Positions 1-8,983 of a DNA stretch of 64,000 nt are shown here, in pieces. Source of the DNA: Candidatus Bathyarchaeota archaeon (GTDB lineage Archaea; Thermoproteota; Bathyarchaeia; Bathyarchaeales; SOJC01); NCBI GenBank assembly GCA_020341775.1, contig CP070835.1, forward strand, positions 1,246,229 to 1,310,228, written 5' to 3'. The notes beneath the pieces were generated by a model. The model did not search any database and was not told the origin of the DNA. It was given only the letters and a program-made list of their open reading frames with translations. Positions within the stretch are counted from its first letter, which is position 1. Every line of letters starts with the position of its first letter. The position numbers were made by a program, and so were the translations under genes.

Positions 1-309
1 CACCAAGATGTCTTGCCGAATGCGATAGGATAGTTCGGTCTCAAGCTTTTCTAGGGAGTTTTGCAAAGGCTTTTGAGGGTCTGCACCACTCCAAAACTGG
101 AGAATAGCGCCTCTGCGACCGTCAGGTGTTTCGCTTGAATCCAGCCACTTTTCAACTCCACCTTCGATTCTGCCAATGACTATTGAAGGCGTTGCAGTGG
201 CATCTTCTGCGGCGCTCTGCAAAACCTCTTGATCGTCCGCAGTAACTATTACCCTGCAGTAAAGACCCTCAAAGGCTTCGGCATACGTGTCTTCAATGTT
301 GACTTTCAA
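1..309 (-). CDS. ftr: Formylmethanofuran:tetrahydromethanopterin formyltransferase paralog, 5' part only
   Basis: The family moves the formyl group from formylmethanofuran to tetrahydromethanopterin in the archaeal methyl branch of the Wood-Ljungdahl pathway. Only the first 103 codons are in the window. The reading begins at a TTG preceded by a G-rich Shine-Dalgarno stretch. It shows the Ftr N-terminal pattern: [11 protein letters not shown] followed about 55 residues later by [14 protein letters not shown]. The same blocks occur in the complete Ftr at 26085-27065 (IEDTFAEMFG, NTPDGRPGVLVQI). It differs from that protein in lacking the roughly 30-residue N-terminal extension and in being clearly divergent, so the two are paralogs rather than a recent duplication. 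It lies 33 bp downstream of the HAD gene and may be the last gene of the purF-purD operon. Confidence 0.8.
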   Translation of the reverse strand, partial: MKVNIEDTYAEAFEGLYCRVIVTADDQEVLQSAAEDATATPSIVIGRIEGGVEKWLDSSETPDGRRGAILQFWSGADPQKPLQNSLEKLETELSYRIRQDILV

Positions 310-342
310 GACCTATTCCCCCGGTTAGGAGGAGGCTTCGTT

Positions 343-1434
343 CTATCCCAGCATCCCCACATTCTCTCCCCTCACACATTTTCTAAAAGCACTACTTTCA
401 GCAGCAAGCTCGAACATGTTGCGATTGGTGATTTCGCTTACCTTAGGCAACTTTTTCGGAAATGCTGCTCGAATCATCTTGCGGAGCAATGGATCTACAT
501 CGAACTGCACTAGGCACGTGTATCTCCAGCTTTCCACTAATTTCAGCAGATACGCTTTTCCATGTCTTCTGAAAGCATCAGCAAGAGCTGCAATAGCTAG
601 AGCGTTTTTTGAGAGCACTGCAATCTCAGCTTCGCGAACAGCATAAGCATTACCATTAAAGGAAATCGTGGCACCACCTTTTTCTTTCACCAATTTGAAA
701 CATTCAACATCGGTGATGCTGTCACCAATGTATATTACGCTGCTCAAATCGATGCCTATTTGATCAACGATGTCCGTCGTCACCTTTGCCTTTTCAGTCC
801 CACCTACGGGATTAATCTCCTCAAACATTATCTTGGATTCCAGCTGCAGCATCTCTTCGAAGAAAATTTCATCGAGCCGAATGATTGTTTCTTGGTCTCT
901 CTCAGAGAGGTCGCTTACCGACTTTGCGTTTCCTGGAATTTCAATTAAAGGCATTGCACATATCTCTTGCTTGAACTCCTTCAGCACTTGTCGCTCTTCT
1001 CTGCCCACTTGATAAGAATCAATGTTTAGGAGGGTGCAATGAGTGCGTTTGAATGGAAAATCCAATACGCTACACAAAGCTCGAATATACTGTTGATAGC
1101 TTGTGCTAACAATGAAACTGGGCATCAGCTCCTTCAGGAACCTTAATGTTGCCTTTGCCCCGGGCATCAATAGAATGTTCTTTGTGGAGAACCTGCTGAT
1201 CTTCTCGTCCGTGACTCCGTAGGCTTTGAGGAATGGTGCGATAAGTTTCAATGTATCACCTGCTTTGTAGCCTTTGCGTTTGACAATGTCTGCCAAAACA
1301 TCGTCATATCTGCTGATTTGATTGAACAATTTCGCACCTTGAGAAATGAAGTGACCAGTTAGCTCGAAAGCATTGTCGTTTTTAGAGATTGGGCCTTCAC
1401 AGTCTGTTATGTACGCGCGCTCACTTTTTTTCAT
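343..1434 (-). CDS. HAD-superfamily hydrolase of the EhaR/COG4030 type
   Basis: This 363-residue protein begins with a modified HAD motif I (TDCEGPISKND, residues 10-20), in which the second Asp of the usual DxD is replaced by Glu. It carries motif IV late in the chain (YIGDSITDVECF, around residue 237), so a phosphatase or phosphotransferase fold is likely. The SKNDNAFEL and SRYDDVLAD blocks are typical of the archaeal family annotated in methanogens as energy-converting hydrogenase A subunit R. No hydrogenase gene is nearby, so that name probably does not describe its role here. The start overlaps the purD stop by 4 bp, indicating translational coupling. A link to purine or folate-like carrier metabolism is inference from position only. 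Confidence 0.75.
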   Translation of the reverse strand: MKKSERAYITDCEGPISKNDNAFELTGHFISQGAKLFNQISRYDDVLADIVKRKGYKAGDTLKLIAPFLKAYGVTDEKISRFSTKNILLMPGAKATLRFLKELMPSFIVSTSYQQYIRALCSVLDFPFKRTHCTLLNIDSYQVGREERQVLKEFKQEICAMPLIEIPGNAKSVSDLSERDQETIIRLDEIFFEEMLQLESKIMFEEINPVGGTEKAKVTTDIVDQIGIDLSSVIYIGDSITDVECFKLVKEKGGATISFNGNAYAVREAEIAVLSKNALAIAALADAFRRHGKAYLLKLVESWRYTCLVQFDVDPLLRKMIRAAFPKKLPKVSEITNRNMFELAAESSAFRKCVRGENVGMLG

Positions 1435-2846
1435 GCGCTGCTATTCCTCAACTTCTCGATATGCTCGATGCTCGCCTGGATGTGTTTGCTAGATGCGATG
1501 TCATTTCGGTTCCAGAGGCCTCCGCCTTCTATGTTTCTGATGCCTTTTAGAGAAAGGTTGCGAGCATCTTCAATAGTTTCAGCGATGCCTACTACAGCGA
1601 CAGATCTGGATGTATGAGCAAAAATCTTCCTATCTCTGAGTTCCATAGAGGCGGGATAAACTCGAATGGTGTCTCCAGATTCTCTTTGCAGGTTATAAGC
1701 TTCGTTTAAGTTCACTGGTGTGCTGATATCTTCTCGTTTCACCCTGTCAGGGAATGCGCTGATATAGCCACCATATGAGGGCGGCGCTTTATAGGTAACT
1801 ACTGACGCTTTCCTTTCAACCTGCACCCTAGTCAAGTTGCCTTCAATCATTTTAAAACAAATATCTACAAAGTCGTCTTTAAGAAGAGGCAATATATTCA
1901 GAATTTCAGGATCACCAGGGCGACTGTTGGTCTCAAGTATTTTTAGTCCCTTTCCAGTGTGCATGAAAGCAACGTAGAAAGGTATTCCTCTTAACTCGTT
2001 GCCGCTTCCTCGCTTTTTAAGATTGGTGAAGATTTTATTTACGATTTCAGTTTCTTTCTCTCGGTCCTCTATGGACATGAAAGGCAAGAGATCAGTTTTA
2101 TCTTTGTAGGAACCCATTCCGCCTGTGTTTGGGCCTTTGTCGTTGTCGAAAGCCCGTTTGTAATCCCGGGTTTCGGGCAGGACTATTAGGCTTTTCCCAT
2201 CGCATAATGCTTGAAAGCTGGATTCTTCGCCTTCAATTTTTTCTTCAACCAATACTGATCCGTGCTTATAGTTGGCCAAGAAATGGTTGAATAACTGTTG
2301 GCGAGTCTTGAAGTGGTCGCCCCAAACACCAACTCCTTTCCCTGCGGCGGGTCTATCTGGTTTCACAACAACTTGGTTGCCCAGCTTGCTTAACCATGTG
2401 TAAACGGCCTTCTTCAAGATGGTCTTGTTTTTGTAGTCATTCGGTTTGAAAACCTTGAACCTTGGATTGGCCACGGAAGCTGCGTCCTCGAAAAGTTGTC
2501 TTTGAGCGACTTTGCTGGCTTCTAAAGCGTATCTTTTTGTGGGGCAGATTATAGGAATGTTTGTTTCTTTCTCCACCAAATCTCTAATACCAAAGATTAT
2601 GGGTTTTTCTGGCCCGACAATGCCGAAGTCGATATTAGCTTTCCGTTTTGCTGCGAATCTACATATTTTGGTCACATCTAAATCTGGAATAACAATGTGC
2701 TCGGCAGCCCGTTTTGCGTTGAAAGGGTTCTTCAACTTGTCAACTATGTAAATTTCTGTTCGATACTTTAGGCTGCGTGAGTAAGCATCTACTATGGCAG
2801 ATGCTCTAGCACCATAAGAGACAACTAGAATTCCCACCTTTTCCAT
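1431..2846 (-). CDS. purD: Phosphoribosylamine-glycine ligase
   Basis: It catalyses the ATP-dependent joining of phosphoribosylamine and glycine, the second step of purine synthesis. Visible features are the N-terminal binding fold (VGILVVSYGARASAI, residues 4-18), the ATP-grasp loop (PAAGKGVGVWG, about residues 166-176), the PurD block KGPNTGGMGSY (237-247) and the metal-binding ETNSRPGDPE (about 308-317). Length (471) is slightly above the usual 420-440 because of extra residues in the C-terminal part. It lies 19 bp downstream of purF, which makes the unstable product of PurF available next door, and overlaps the following HAD gene. Confidence 0.95.
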   Translation of the reverse strand: MEKVGILVVSYGARASAIVDAYSRSLKYRTEIYIVDKLKNPFNAKRAAEHIVIPDLDVTKICRFAAKRKANIDFGIVGPEKPIIFGIRDLVEKETNIPIICPTKRYALEASKVAQRQLFEDAASVANPRFKVFKPNDYKNKTILKKAVYTWLSKLGNQVVVKPDRPAAGKGVGVWGDHFKTRQQLFNHFLANYKHGSVLVEEKIEGEESSFQALCDGKSLIVLPETRDYKRAFDNDKGPNTGGMGSYKDKTDLLPFMSIEDREKETEIVNKIFTNLKKRGSGNELRGIPFYVAFMHTGKGLKILETNSRPGDPEILNILPLLKDDFVDICFKMIEGNLTRVQVERKASVVTYKAPPSYGGYISAFPDRVKREDISTPVNLNEAYNLQRESGDTIRVYPASMELRDRKIFAHTSRSVAVVGIAETIEDARNLSLKGIRNIEGGGLWNRNDIASSKHIQASIEHIEKLRNSSA

Positions 2847-2865
2847 TAGTCACCCCCAACCGAGA

Positions 2866-4365
2866 TCAAGTGATGTTCTCTACATTTACCTCGTAAATTC
2901 TGCCAGTTTCTTTATGGCCGCTTTCAAACCTTCTTCGCATCCAATTCGCCAGTCTCTGCGCCATAGGTGTGGGGTATTGACCCGTAACACAGCCAAAGCA
3001 CAGCTCATCCTTCTTCATGCCGGTGGCTTTGACAAACCCGTCCAAGGATTGATAGTTCACTGTATCTGCACCTATGGCTTGCGCGATTTCCTCAGGTTCC
3101 CGTGTAGAACCTATTAGTTCACCGTAGGTTGCCATGTCAACACCATAAAAGCAGGGACCTAAGATTCTGGGAAATGTGATGAGTAAATGTACTTTTTTAG
3201 CGCCAAGTCTCCGCATCTTTTCAACTACAACTTTAGTAGTGTCGCCTCGCACTATGCTGTCATCAACAACTATTAGGTTTTTACCTTCAAGTTTGTGGTC
3301 GATAATGTTGATTTTTCTGTTTATTGTAGAGTATCGCTCCCGCGACAAAAGAATGAAGGCTCTTTCGGTTACGTAGCGGTGTCTTCTGGTACATCTTTCC
3401 CACCGGAGTTCTGTCCCGTCCTGAAGACCAAAGGCGGCATCGTCACTTGTTTCAGGCAGGGACAAGATCAGATCAGCGTCTTTTACGATATCTGGGTATT
3501 CATTTCCCAGATTTCTACCAAATTCCTCTCTAACTTCATAAACGTGTTTGCCGTTGAGTTTGGAGTCTGGACGCGCAAAATAGGCAAACTCAAAGGCACA
3601 AAAGGCCTTTTTTCTTGCAGCGACAAGCTGATCGTGTTCAAAGCCATCTTTGGTCGCCATCACTAGTTCGCCAGGTCTTATCTCAAAATCACGCACGAAG
3701 TCGTTAATGTCAAGACCGACTGTCTCAGAGGAAAAGGCACGAACATTTCTGTCGTGATCGCAGCCGCCGCATAGAGGTCTTAGCCCATGTATATCTTTAA
3801 ATGCAAACAAATTCCCATCTGGCGTTATTCCAGTCACTGAAATAGCGCCTTCAATTTCGTTCATACATGACTTGACTGCGGACTGTAGGTCGCGTTTTTC
3901 CACAAGTTCGACTGCTAGTTTTCTGCAGATTAGTTCAGCGTCACACTCATAGGAAAAATCGGGGAAAGCCTTACAAAGTTCTTTTTTTTGTTGAACAGTG
4001 TTGACTACATTCCCATTAAAAGAAATGGCTAGTTTTAGCTTTCCTTTTTTTACGAGAACTGGCTGCGTGCCTCTAATCAAGGCTTTCTCATCTAGTTTTC
4101 CAGATGTTGTGTATCTCACATTTCCAATAGCGATATAGCCAGGTAAGTGATCTAGCCACTGCTGAATATCATTTTTCTTTATTTTGGGAATCAGATCTAG
4201 ACTGTGATGGGTGTGAAATCTTCCATCGAAACTTAGGAATCCATGAGATTGATGCCCTCTATGGTTTTGAGCACGCATCCCCCAGTAGACGTAAGGGAAA
4301 ATTGGCTTCCGTTTGAAATCGATTGCACTGAATACGCCACAGTCCATCCCCACAGAGTTTTCCAT
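2866..4365 (-). CDS. purF: Amidophosphoribosyltransferase
   Basis: This is the first committed enzyme of purine synthesis, converting PRPP and glutamine to phosphoribosylamine. It belongs to the N-terminal nucleophile class. Cys9 in MDCGVFSAI would become the N-terminal glutaminase residue after removal of an eight-residue propeptide. The PRPP-binding loop VVDDSIVRGDT is at 366-376. Cysteines in KAFCAFEF (Cys256), GPCFYG and CFGCVTG match those that hold a 4Fe-4S cluster in Bacillus-type enzymes. Length 499 is normal. It is the first gene of the purF-purD-HAD-ftr run. No strong Shine-Dalgarno site precedes the ATG, so a short-leader or leaderless transcript is plausible. Confidence 0.95.
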   Translation of the reverse strand: MENSVGMDCGVFSAIDFKRKPIFPYVYWGMRAQNHRGHQSHGFLSFDGRFHTHHSLDLIPKIKKNDIQQWLDHLPGYIAIGNVRYTTSGKLDEKALIRGTQPVLVKKGKLKLAISFNGNVVNTVQQKKELCKAFPDFSYECDAELICRKLAVELVEKRDLQSAVKSCMNEIEGAISVTGITPDGNLFAFKDIHGLRPLCGGCDHDRNVRAFSSETVGLDINDFVRDFEIRPGELVMATKDGFEHDQLVAARKKAFCAFEFAYFARPDSKLNGKHVYEVREEFGRNLGNEYPDIVKDADLILSLPETSDDAAFGLQDGTELRWERCTRRHRYVTERAFILLSRERYSTINRKINIIDHKLEGKNLIVVDDSIVRGDTTKVVVEKMRRLGAKKVHLLITFPRILGPCFYGVDMATYGELIGSTREPEEIAQAIGADTVNYQSLDGFVKATGMKKDELCFGCVTGQYPTPMAQRLANWMRRRFESGHKETGRIYEVNVENIT

Positions 4366-4520
4366 AGTTTCTCAGTTGTAAAAGCAAGTATTTATCAATT
4401 TTGTACACCTTCAAAAATAAAATTAACATTAAATTGTAGATTGTAAGGATTTCTAGGAAGCTTTCGATACTGTTTTTAGCAGAATAGAGCGCATTATGAT
4501 TCCCAAGATGTCGCCCTTTC

Positions 4521-4539
4521 GCATGCATGCATGCATGCA
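4521..4539. repeat. GCAT tandem repeat
   Basis: Nearly five copies of the tetramer GCAT in alternating purine-pyrimidine order, immediately before the truncated 5' edge of the SAM synthetase remnant. A second tract (63848-63862) lies at the start of the last gene in the window. Confidence 0.8.
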
Positions 4540-4540
4540 C

Positions 4541-4859
4541 AGTCCAACGTTCTCAGAGGCTGCTGCGGGAAAAAGCCCTGTGAGTCGCGCGTTGGAAAGA
4601 TATACAATCTTTTGACACATCGCATTGCGAATAGCATCTACGAGCAAGTTCCCGGTCTGGAAGAAGTTTACATATGGTTACTTAGCCAAATAGGCAAACC
4701 TATTGACCAACCTGCGATTGCTGTTGACAAGTAATTTTGCAGCCTGGCAATTCCTTAGAAAATCTTAAAGAAAGCATCGAGGAAGTTGTGAATGCAGAGT
4801 TGTCGAAAATTGATAGGTTCATCATGGACCTAGCCTATGGGAAATTTTCCATATGCTAA
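4541..4859 (+). pseudogene. mat: Remnant of archaeal S-adenosylmethionine synthetase (C-terminal quarter, frameshifted)
   Basis: Three consecutive pieces in different frames read as the end of archaeal-type methionine adenosyltransferase. Piece 1, from 4541, gives [12 protein letters not shown]. Piece 2, about 4588-4734, gives [14 protein letters not shown], then [11 protein letters not shown], and stops at TAA. Piece 3, 4731-4859, gives LQPGNSLENLKESIEEVV and ends in LAYGKFSIC. Intact archaeal MATs show the same blocks in the same order ([27 protein letters not shown]), from memory. At least two frameshifts are required and about three quarters of the protein is missing, so this is a decayed copy. 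The enzyme is essential, so an intact gene is expected elsewhere. The break coincides with the GCAT repeat. Confidence 0.8.
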
Positions 4860-4919
4860 CTCGTTTTTTTTAAAAAGCAGAATGCACGCTTGTATAAAGA
4901 TAAAGGTGGAATATGGTGG

Positions 4920-5366
4920 TCACTTTTGGACAAGTTCTCGAGCTCTCGTTTCTATGAATTCTGTAACTTTGTCTTCACTGTACTCTTTGGCTTCTTGTTG
5001 CTTCTTCAGATTTGCTCTGATGGTTTTAAGAACTTTTTCTATGTTGAATGGTTTCAGTATATAGGAATCTGCCCCTTTGTTTACGGCCTCAATAGCATTT
5101 TGCAGGGATGGGTAGCCGGTGACAATTATCTTAATCATTTTGGGTGTAGTATCTTTCATTCTCGTCAGCAGCTTTGTTCCTTCCAAGTCGGGGAGTCGAA
5201 TATCTATCATCGCCAAGTTGTAGAATTTAGTTTTGGTCTTTTCTATAGCTTCCCTTCCTGTTCTCGCTGTTTCTACATTGTATCCTTCGTCTTCCAATAT
5301 GGTTGAAAGGATCTTCCTTATGCTTTCGTCGTCGTCAACAACAAGGATTCTGGCGTTTTCACCCAT
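4920..5366 (-). CDS. Receiver-domain response regulator
   Basis: This 148-residue CheY-like protein has all receiver landmarks: acidic cluster DDD (11-13), phospho-acceptor Asp55 in MIDIRLP, Thr83 in VTGY and Lys105 in LKPF. After the receiver there is only a short charged helix, so it has no DNA-binding or enzymatic output domain. The ATG has a strong Shine-Dalgarno site (AGGAGGTGA). The gene overlaps the 3' end of the histidine kinase gene by 49 bp in another frame, so the two are almost certainly co-expressed partners. Output is unknown; protein-protein signalling or a phosphorelay step is the likely mode. Confidence 0.93.
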   Translation of the reverse strand: MGENARILVVDDDESIRKILSTILEDEGYNVETARTGREAIEKTKTKFYNLAMIDIRLPDLEGTKLLTRMKDTTPKMIKIIVTGYPSLQNAIEAVNKGADSYILKPFNIEKVLKTIRANLKKQQEAKEYSEDKVTEFIETRARELVQK

Positions 5367-8300
5367 AATTTTTCACCTCCTCTCAATTTGTCTTTTGCTG
5401 GAATATTAATGACAAATGTGGTTCCTTTGTCTGGAACGCTGTTAACAGAGATGTCGCCACCATGAGCCTCTACAATGCGCTTGCATATTGGTAGACCTAA
5501 TCCCATTCCCTTTGCTTTCGTTGTGAATAATGGTATCCACAGTTTCTTTAGGACATCTTTCGCAATTCCTGTTCCGGTGTCAACGAAGGCGATTTTCAAG
5601 TTTCCATTCTCTTCTCTACTAGAAATTGTGAGCGTGCCGCCTTTGGGCATGGCGTCAATCGAGTTTTTTATGATGTTAATAAAGACTCGTTTCATCTTCT
5701 GGGCATCAATTCTAACTCGCGGCTTTCTATGAGTTAAATCTAATAATGCGATATCCTCGGGAACTTCGACAAGGGACAAGGCTTCTCGAAGGACCAACTT
5801 GGGGGAAGTCATTGAGAGTTCTAAATGTTGTTCACAAGAATATTCCAAGAGATCGTTTACGATTTTGTTTGAGTATTCTATGTCTTTCTCAATGAGCTGC
5901 AACATTTCCCTTGATTTCCTATCTGCTTTAGGAGCTAGTTTCGATTTTAAATAATAGGCGGCGCCAGCTATGCCAGTCAACGGGTTACGCAAGTCATGCC
6001 CAACCATTCCAGCTAGTTCACCTATAGCTGCTAATTTTTGAGCTTTGAGTAGTTTTTCTTGAGACTTTTTCAGCTCTCGAGTTCGTTCATCTACTTTTAA
6101 TTCTAACTGTGCAGCATCAGCCTTTAGTTGTGCCTTGGCCTGATTGAGACGCCGGATAAGCTGAGCGTTTTCTATTGCTACGGCAGCTTGGTGGATGAAA
6201 AGTTGCAGTGGAGCCAAAGATTCTTCAGTGGGTTGTCTCCCATCCATGGGGTCGTCGACGCTTAAGATGCCTACAATTCGACCGTCAGCTAGTTGAAGTG
6301 GAGCATATAGCAAGTCTTGCGGATCCCAATCAACCATTTCTTTTTGCGAAAGCTTGCTAGGGATAGTGCCATCAGAAAATTTTTCCCTAACCCATGGATC
6401 GCTCCATGGAAGGTAGCGAAACTCCCCAATTCTAAAGCGTTCATATTTGGGGCCAAAGCGTTCTTCCCACACTTTGCCTGGAGGTTTATTGCTCCACAAG
6501 AGATCGATTTCTTTGCCTGTTAGGCCAGCAGTTACCAAATCGTTGGGGCTAGTTATCTCCATTTTTCTATTTCTGACGGAAAGAACTACTCTGCGCCACC
6601 CCAATTCTTTAATAGCCTCCGCAATTGTCTGGAGTCTTTGCTGCAAATCTGAGGTGCTTATTATCCTAGTTGAACTTCGCATCAACAAAATCAGCTGGTT
6701 GGAGCGCTTCTCGATTTCTCTTCGTTTCTCCAAGTTGCTGATTGCAGTTGCGGCGTGTGATGCTAAAATCTGCAGCAAAGTTACGTCCCTTTCGTCAAAG
6801 GCATTTTTCCTTTTGCTTTCAACATTTAGAACGCCAAAGATTTTTCCTTCTGTCTCAACTGGAACCGCGAGTTCGGAACGAATGCCTAGAACGCCTTGAA
6901 CATAATCCTTGTTTTCTTTGGTGCAAGGCACAAGAATAGGTCTACGTGTATTTGCTGCTCTAACGGTGACGCCCTTCTTGGCTCCGCTGAGAGGCAGTTT
7001 TAATAAAAGCGGAGAAGGATACCCACGTTGACATTTAATTCTTAGGCTCTCTTTTTCTATTTTCAGAAAGGCGGCATGTTCAAAGCCTAGGGTTCTCTCC
7101 ATTGCGTCGAGTGTTAGTTCATAAACCTCATGAAGACTATTCGCAGCATTTAGTTTTCTGCCATAGAAGTTCAATGCAGAGAGTCTTTCATTAACAACCT
7201 CTCTTACGCGTGCGCGCGCTCTAATTTTCTCAGCGTCTTTTCTTTCTGTCACGTCTCTAGCAATTACTATCTTGCCAACGATTTTGCCATCGATTTTCAC
7301 TGGAGCTCCTACACATTCGAGATGTACCTTTCGACCTTTTTTATTTTTAATGCACAAATTAAGAGTTGTTTTTTCGCCAGTAATGCCTCTTTGGAAACTG
7401 CTTTTTAAAGCAGGCATATCTTTGGGGTAGAATACGGCTAGTTCATCAAAATGTCGTCCCAGCAACTCCTTTTTTGACCCACAAAAGACTTCGAGGGCTT
7501 TTTTGCTAACATTAAGAATCCTTCCAGAACAATCAAGGAATATTATGCAGTCGTTGGCACTATCGAAGATTTTTCTGAATTTCTCTTCCGACTTTTTAAG
7601 AGTTTCTTCTGTCTGTTTGCGTTCAGTGATGTCCCTCATGATAGCTTGAAAGCCCGTTATTCTGTCTCTCGATTTAGTTAAACTTATGTGGATTTCGCCA
7701 TACGCAATAGTTCCGTCTTTACGTTTCCAGGTAACCTCAAACGGCTTCGGCACGTTTCCCCGCACTAGTGATCGCAGCATTCTATGGTACTTGGGAGCGT
7801 CTCTCCGTCGGAGAGCTGTTAACTCTGAAAAGTGCTTCCCTACGAGTTCATTTTTAGAGTAACCACCCATTCTTGCTGAAGCAGTGTTACATGATACAAC
7901 TGTGCCTTTCAGATCAAAAGCCATTATACTGTCAGGGGCTAGGTCGATTAGATTCCGATACTTTTCTTCAGATTCCTTCAAGGCACGTTCTGCTTTTTTG
8001 CGCCCTGTAATGTTTCGGGTAATCGCGACAAAACCGCTTGGATTCCCACAAGGGTCCTTTATCACGCTTGCAGAGAGTTCAGCGGGAAATTTCTGCTCAT
8101 CTTTTCTCACAAAAGTATACTCTACATTTCTTATTGACCCTTGTTTTAAAGTCTTGTTCAGATTTTTTAGAGCTCTCTCATGGTCTTTGGCTGCAATCAA
8201 CTGAAAGGCGCTTTTGCCAAGCAACTCTTCTCTAGATGAATACCCGTGCAAATCCAATGTTGCCTGGTTGCATTCCGTTATTCTTCCCATTAAGTCGGTG

Positions 8301-8401
8301 ACTGTTATAGCATTAGGAGAGGAGTCATATATGGCACTTAATGTTCCTTCATCCTTTCCACAAGTTTTTCTGGGATTTGCTAAACCTCTACTTCCTGCCA
8401 T
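5318..8401 (-). CDS. Soluble multi-sensor histidine kinase (3 PAS, 2 GAF)
   Basis: The order of domains in this 1027-residue protein is three PAS domains (about 18-135, 140-265 and 267-390), a GAF domain (about 410-560), a second GAF-like domain with an unusual insert (about 575-760), a coiled coil, HisKA with phospho-acceptor His802 (VGHDLRNP) and a HATPase domain. The HATPase shows an N-box (NIIKNSIDAM, about 909), G1 (DTGTGIA) and G2 (GMGLGLPI). No membrane segment is visible, so it should sense a cytoplasmic or diffusible signal. It overlaps the preceding small gene by 22 bp and the receiver gene by 49 bp. The ligands of the PAS/GAF domains cannot be read from the sequence. Confidence 0.93.
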   Translation of the reverse strand: MAGSRGLANPRKTCGKDEGTLSAIYDSSPNAITVTDLMGRITECNQATLDLHGYSSREELLGKSAFQLIAAKDHERALKNLNKTLKQGSIRNVEYTFVRKDEQKFPAELSASVIKDPCGNPSGFVAITRNITGRKKAERALKESEEKYRNLIDLAPDSIMAFDLKGTVVSCNTASARMGGYSKNELVGKHFSELTALRRRDAPKYHRMLRSLVRGNVPKPFEVTWKRKDGTIAYGEIHISLTKSRDRITGFQAIMRDITERKQTEETLKKSEEKFRKIFDSANDCIIFLDCSGRILNVSKKALEVFCGSKKELLGRHFDELAVFYPKDMPALKSSFQRGITGEKTTLNLCIKNKKGRKVHLECVGAPVKIDGKIVGKIVIARDVTERKDAEKIRARARVREVVNERLSALNFYGRKLNAANSLHEVYELTLDAMERTLGFEHAAFLKIEKESLRIKCQRGYPSPLLLKLPLSGAKKGVTVRAANTRRPILVPCTKENKDYVQGVLGIRSELAVPVETEGKIFGVLNVESKRKNAFDERDVTLLQILASHAATAISNLEKRREIEKRSNQLILLMRSSTRIISTSDLQQRLQTIAEAIKELGWRRVVLSVRNRKMEITSPNDLVTAGLTGKEIDLLWSNKPPGKVWEERFGPKYERFRIGEFRYLPWSDPWVREKFSDGTIPSKLSQKEMVDWDPQDLLYAPLQLADGRIVGILSVDDPMDGRQPTEESLAPLQLFIHQAAVAIENAQLIRRLNQAKAQLKADAAQLELKVDERTRELKKSQEKLLKAQKLAAIGELAGMVGHDLRNPLTGIAGAAYYLKSKLAPKADRKSREMLQLIEKDIEYSNKIVNDLLEYSCEQHLELSMTSPKLVLREALSLVEVPEDIALLDLTHRKPRVRIDAQKMKRVFINIIKNSIDAMPKGGTLTISSREENGNLKIAFVDTGTGIAKDVLKKLWIPLFTTKAKGMGLGLPICKRIVEAHGGDISVNSVPDKGTTFVINIPAKDKLRGGEKLWVKTPESLLLTTTKA

Positions 8402-8784
8402 TTGACAGCCTCCTTCAAAGCCTTTTCTTTGCTTGTTACACGCTTCTCTCCGGCGAAATTTCGTTTGACATCTATTACATACTCAACAAACGCAAAATCG
8501 TTTGACTCACGAAGCTTCAAAATGCCCCCAACCTTCTCGTAGAGATTCTTCATAATTAAAACCTCTAGGAAATCGGCCCCAGATCCGAAAATTTTCTCAA
8601 TTGCGTCGGCGAAAATTTTGATTTTGTCAGGAATTTCTTGCTTCTTGAGGTCGAATTTCTTTTCTAAATAAAAATAAACTGCGTGTCGGGATGATTCTCC
8701 CAGTGATGATAATCCTTCATCAACCGCTTGGATAAGAAGCTTTTCGAAGTCGCGTTTGGGCAATAATGGTTCCTCAAGGCGCAA
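8380..8784 (-). CDS. Small conserved archaeal protein linked to the histidine kinase
   Basis: This 134-residue, mostly helical protein contains a SLGESSRHAVYFYLE block and a helix-rich middle (DKIKIFADAIEKIFGSGA). As far as I recall, similar proteins are common in TACK archaea, often next to two-component genes, but I cannot give a biochemical function. It has no membrane segment or metal motif. It is first in the overlapping cassette (22 bp overlap with the kinase gene) and may be an adaptor or sensor subunit. A housekeeping role unrelated to signalling remains possible. Confidence 0.7.
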   Translation of the reverse strand: MRLEEPLLPKRDFEKLLIQAVDEGLSSLGESSRHAVYFYLEKKFDLKKQEIPDKIKIFADAIEKIFGSGADFLEVLIMKNLYEKVGGILKLRESNDFAFVEYVIDVKRNFAGEKRVTSKEKALKEAVKWQEVEV

Positions 8785-8937
8785 TAGGCATAATAAGAAA
8801 CCCTCTACGAAAGCGTATAAATTGATTATGAATAGATGATTTTGATTTCAGATTTTACCAAGCGTAACTCCGACCGTGGAGCAGTCTGCTGTTATGCGGC
8901 TTTGGTTAATGGTTTTTATTAGCGATAGAACATAACC

Positions 8938-8945
8938 TTTATTAA
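8938..8945 (+). promoter_or_regulatory. Candidate TATA box for the coiled-coil gene
   Basis: TTTATTAA, preceded by AACC, lies about 39 bp before the ATG at 8984. This fits an archaeal TATA element with a transcription start some 25 bp downstream. The call rests on sequence and spacing only. Confidence 0.4.
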
Positions 8946-8983
8946 GTCTCAATATAGTCGATAAATTGTAGGATTGACAGACA

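Noticed and set aside
343-1434. Name 'energy-converting hydrogenase subunit R' for the HAD protein
   Set aside because: No hydrogenase genes are nearby and the protein is a soluble HAD enzyme, so the name would mislead.
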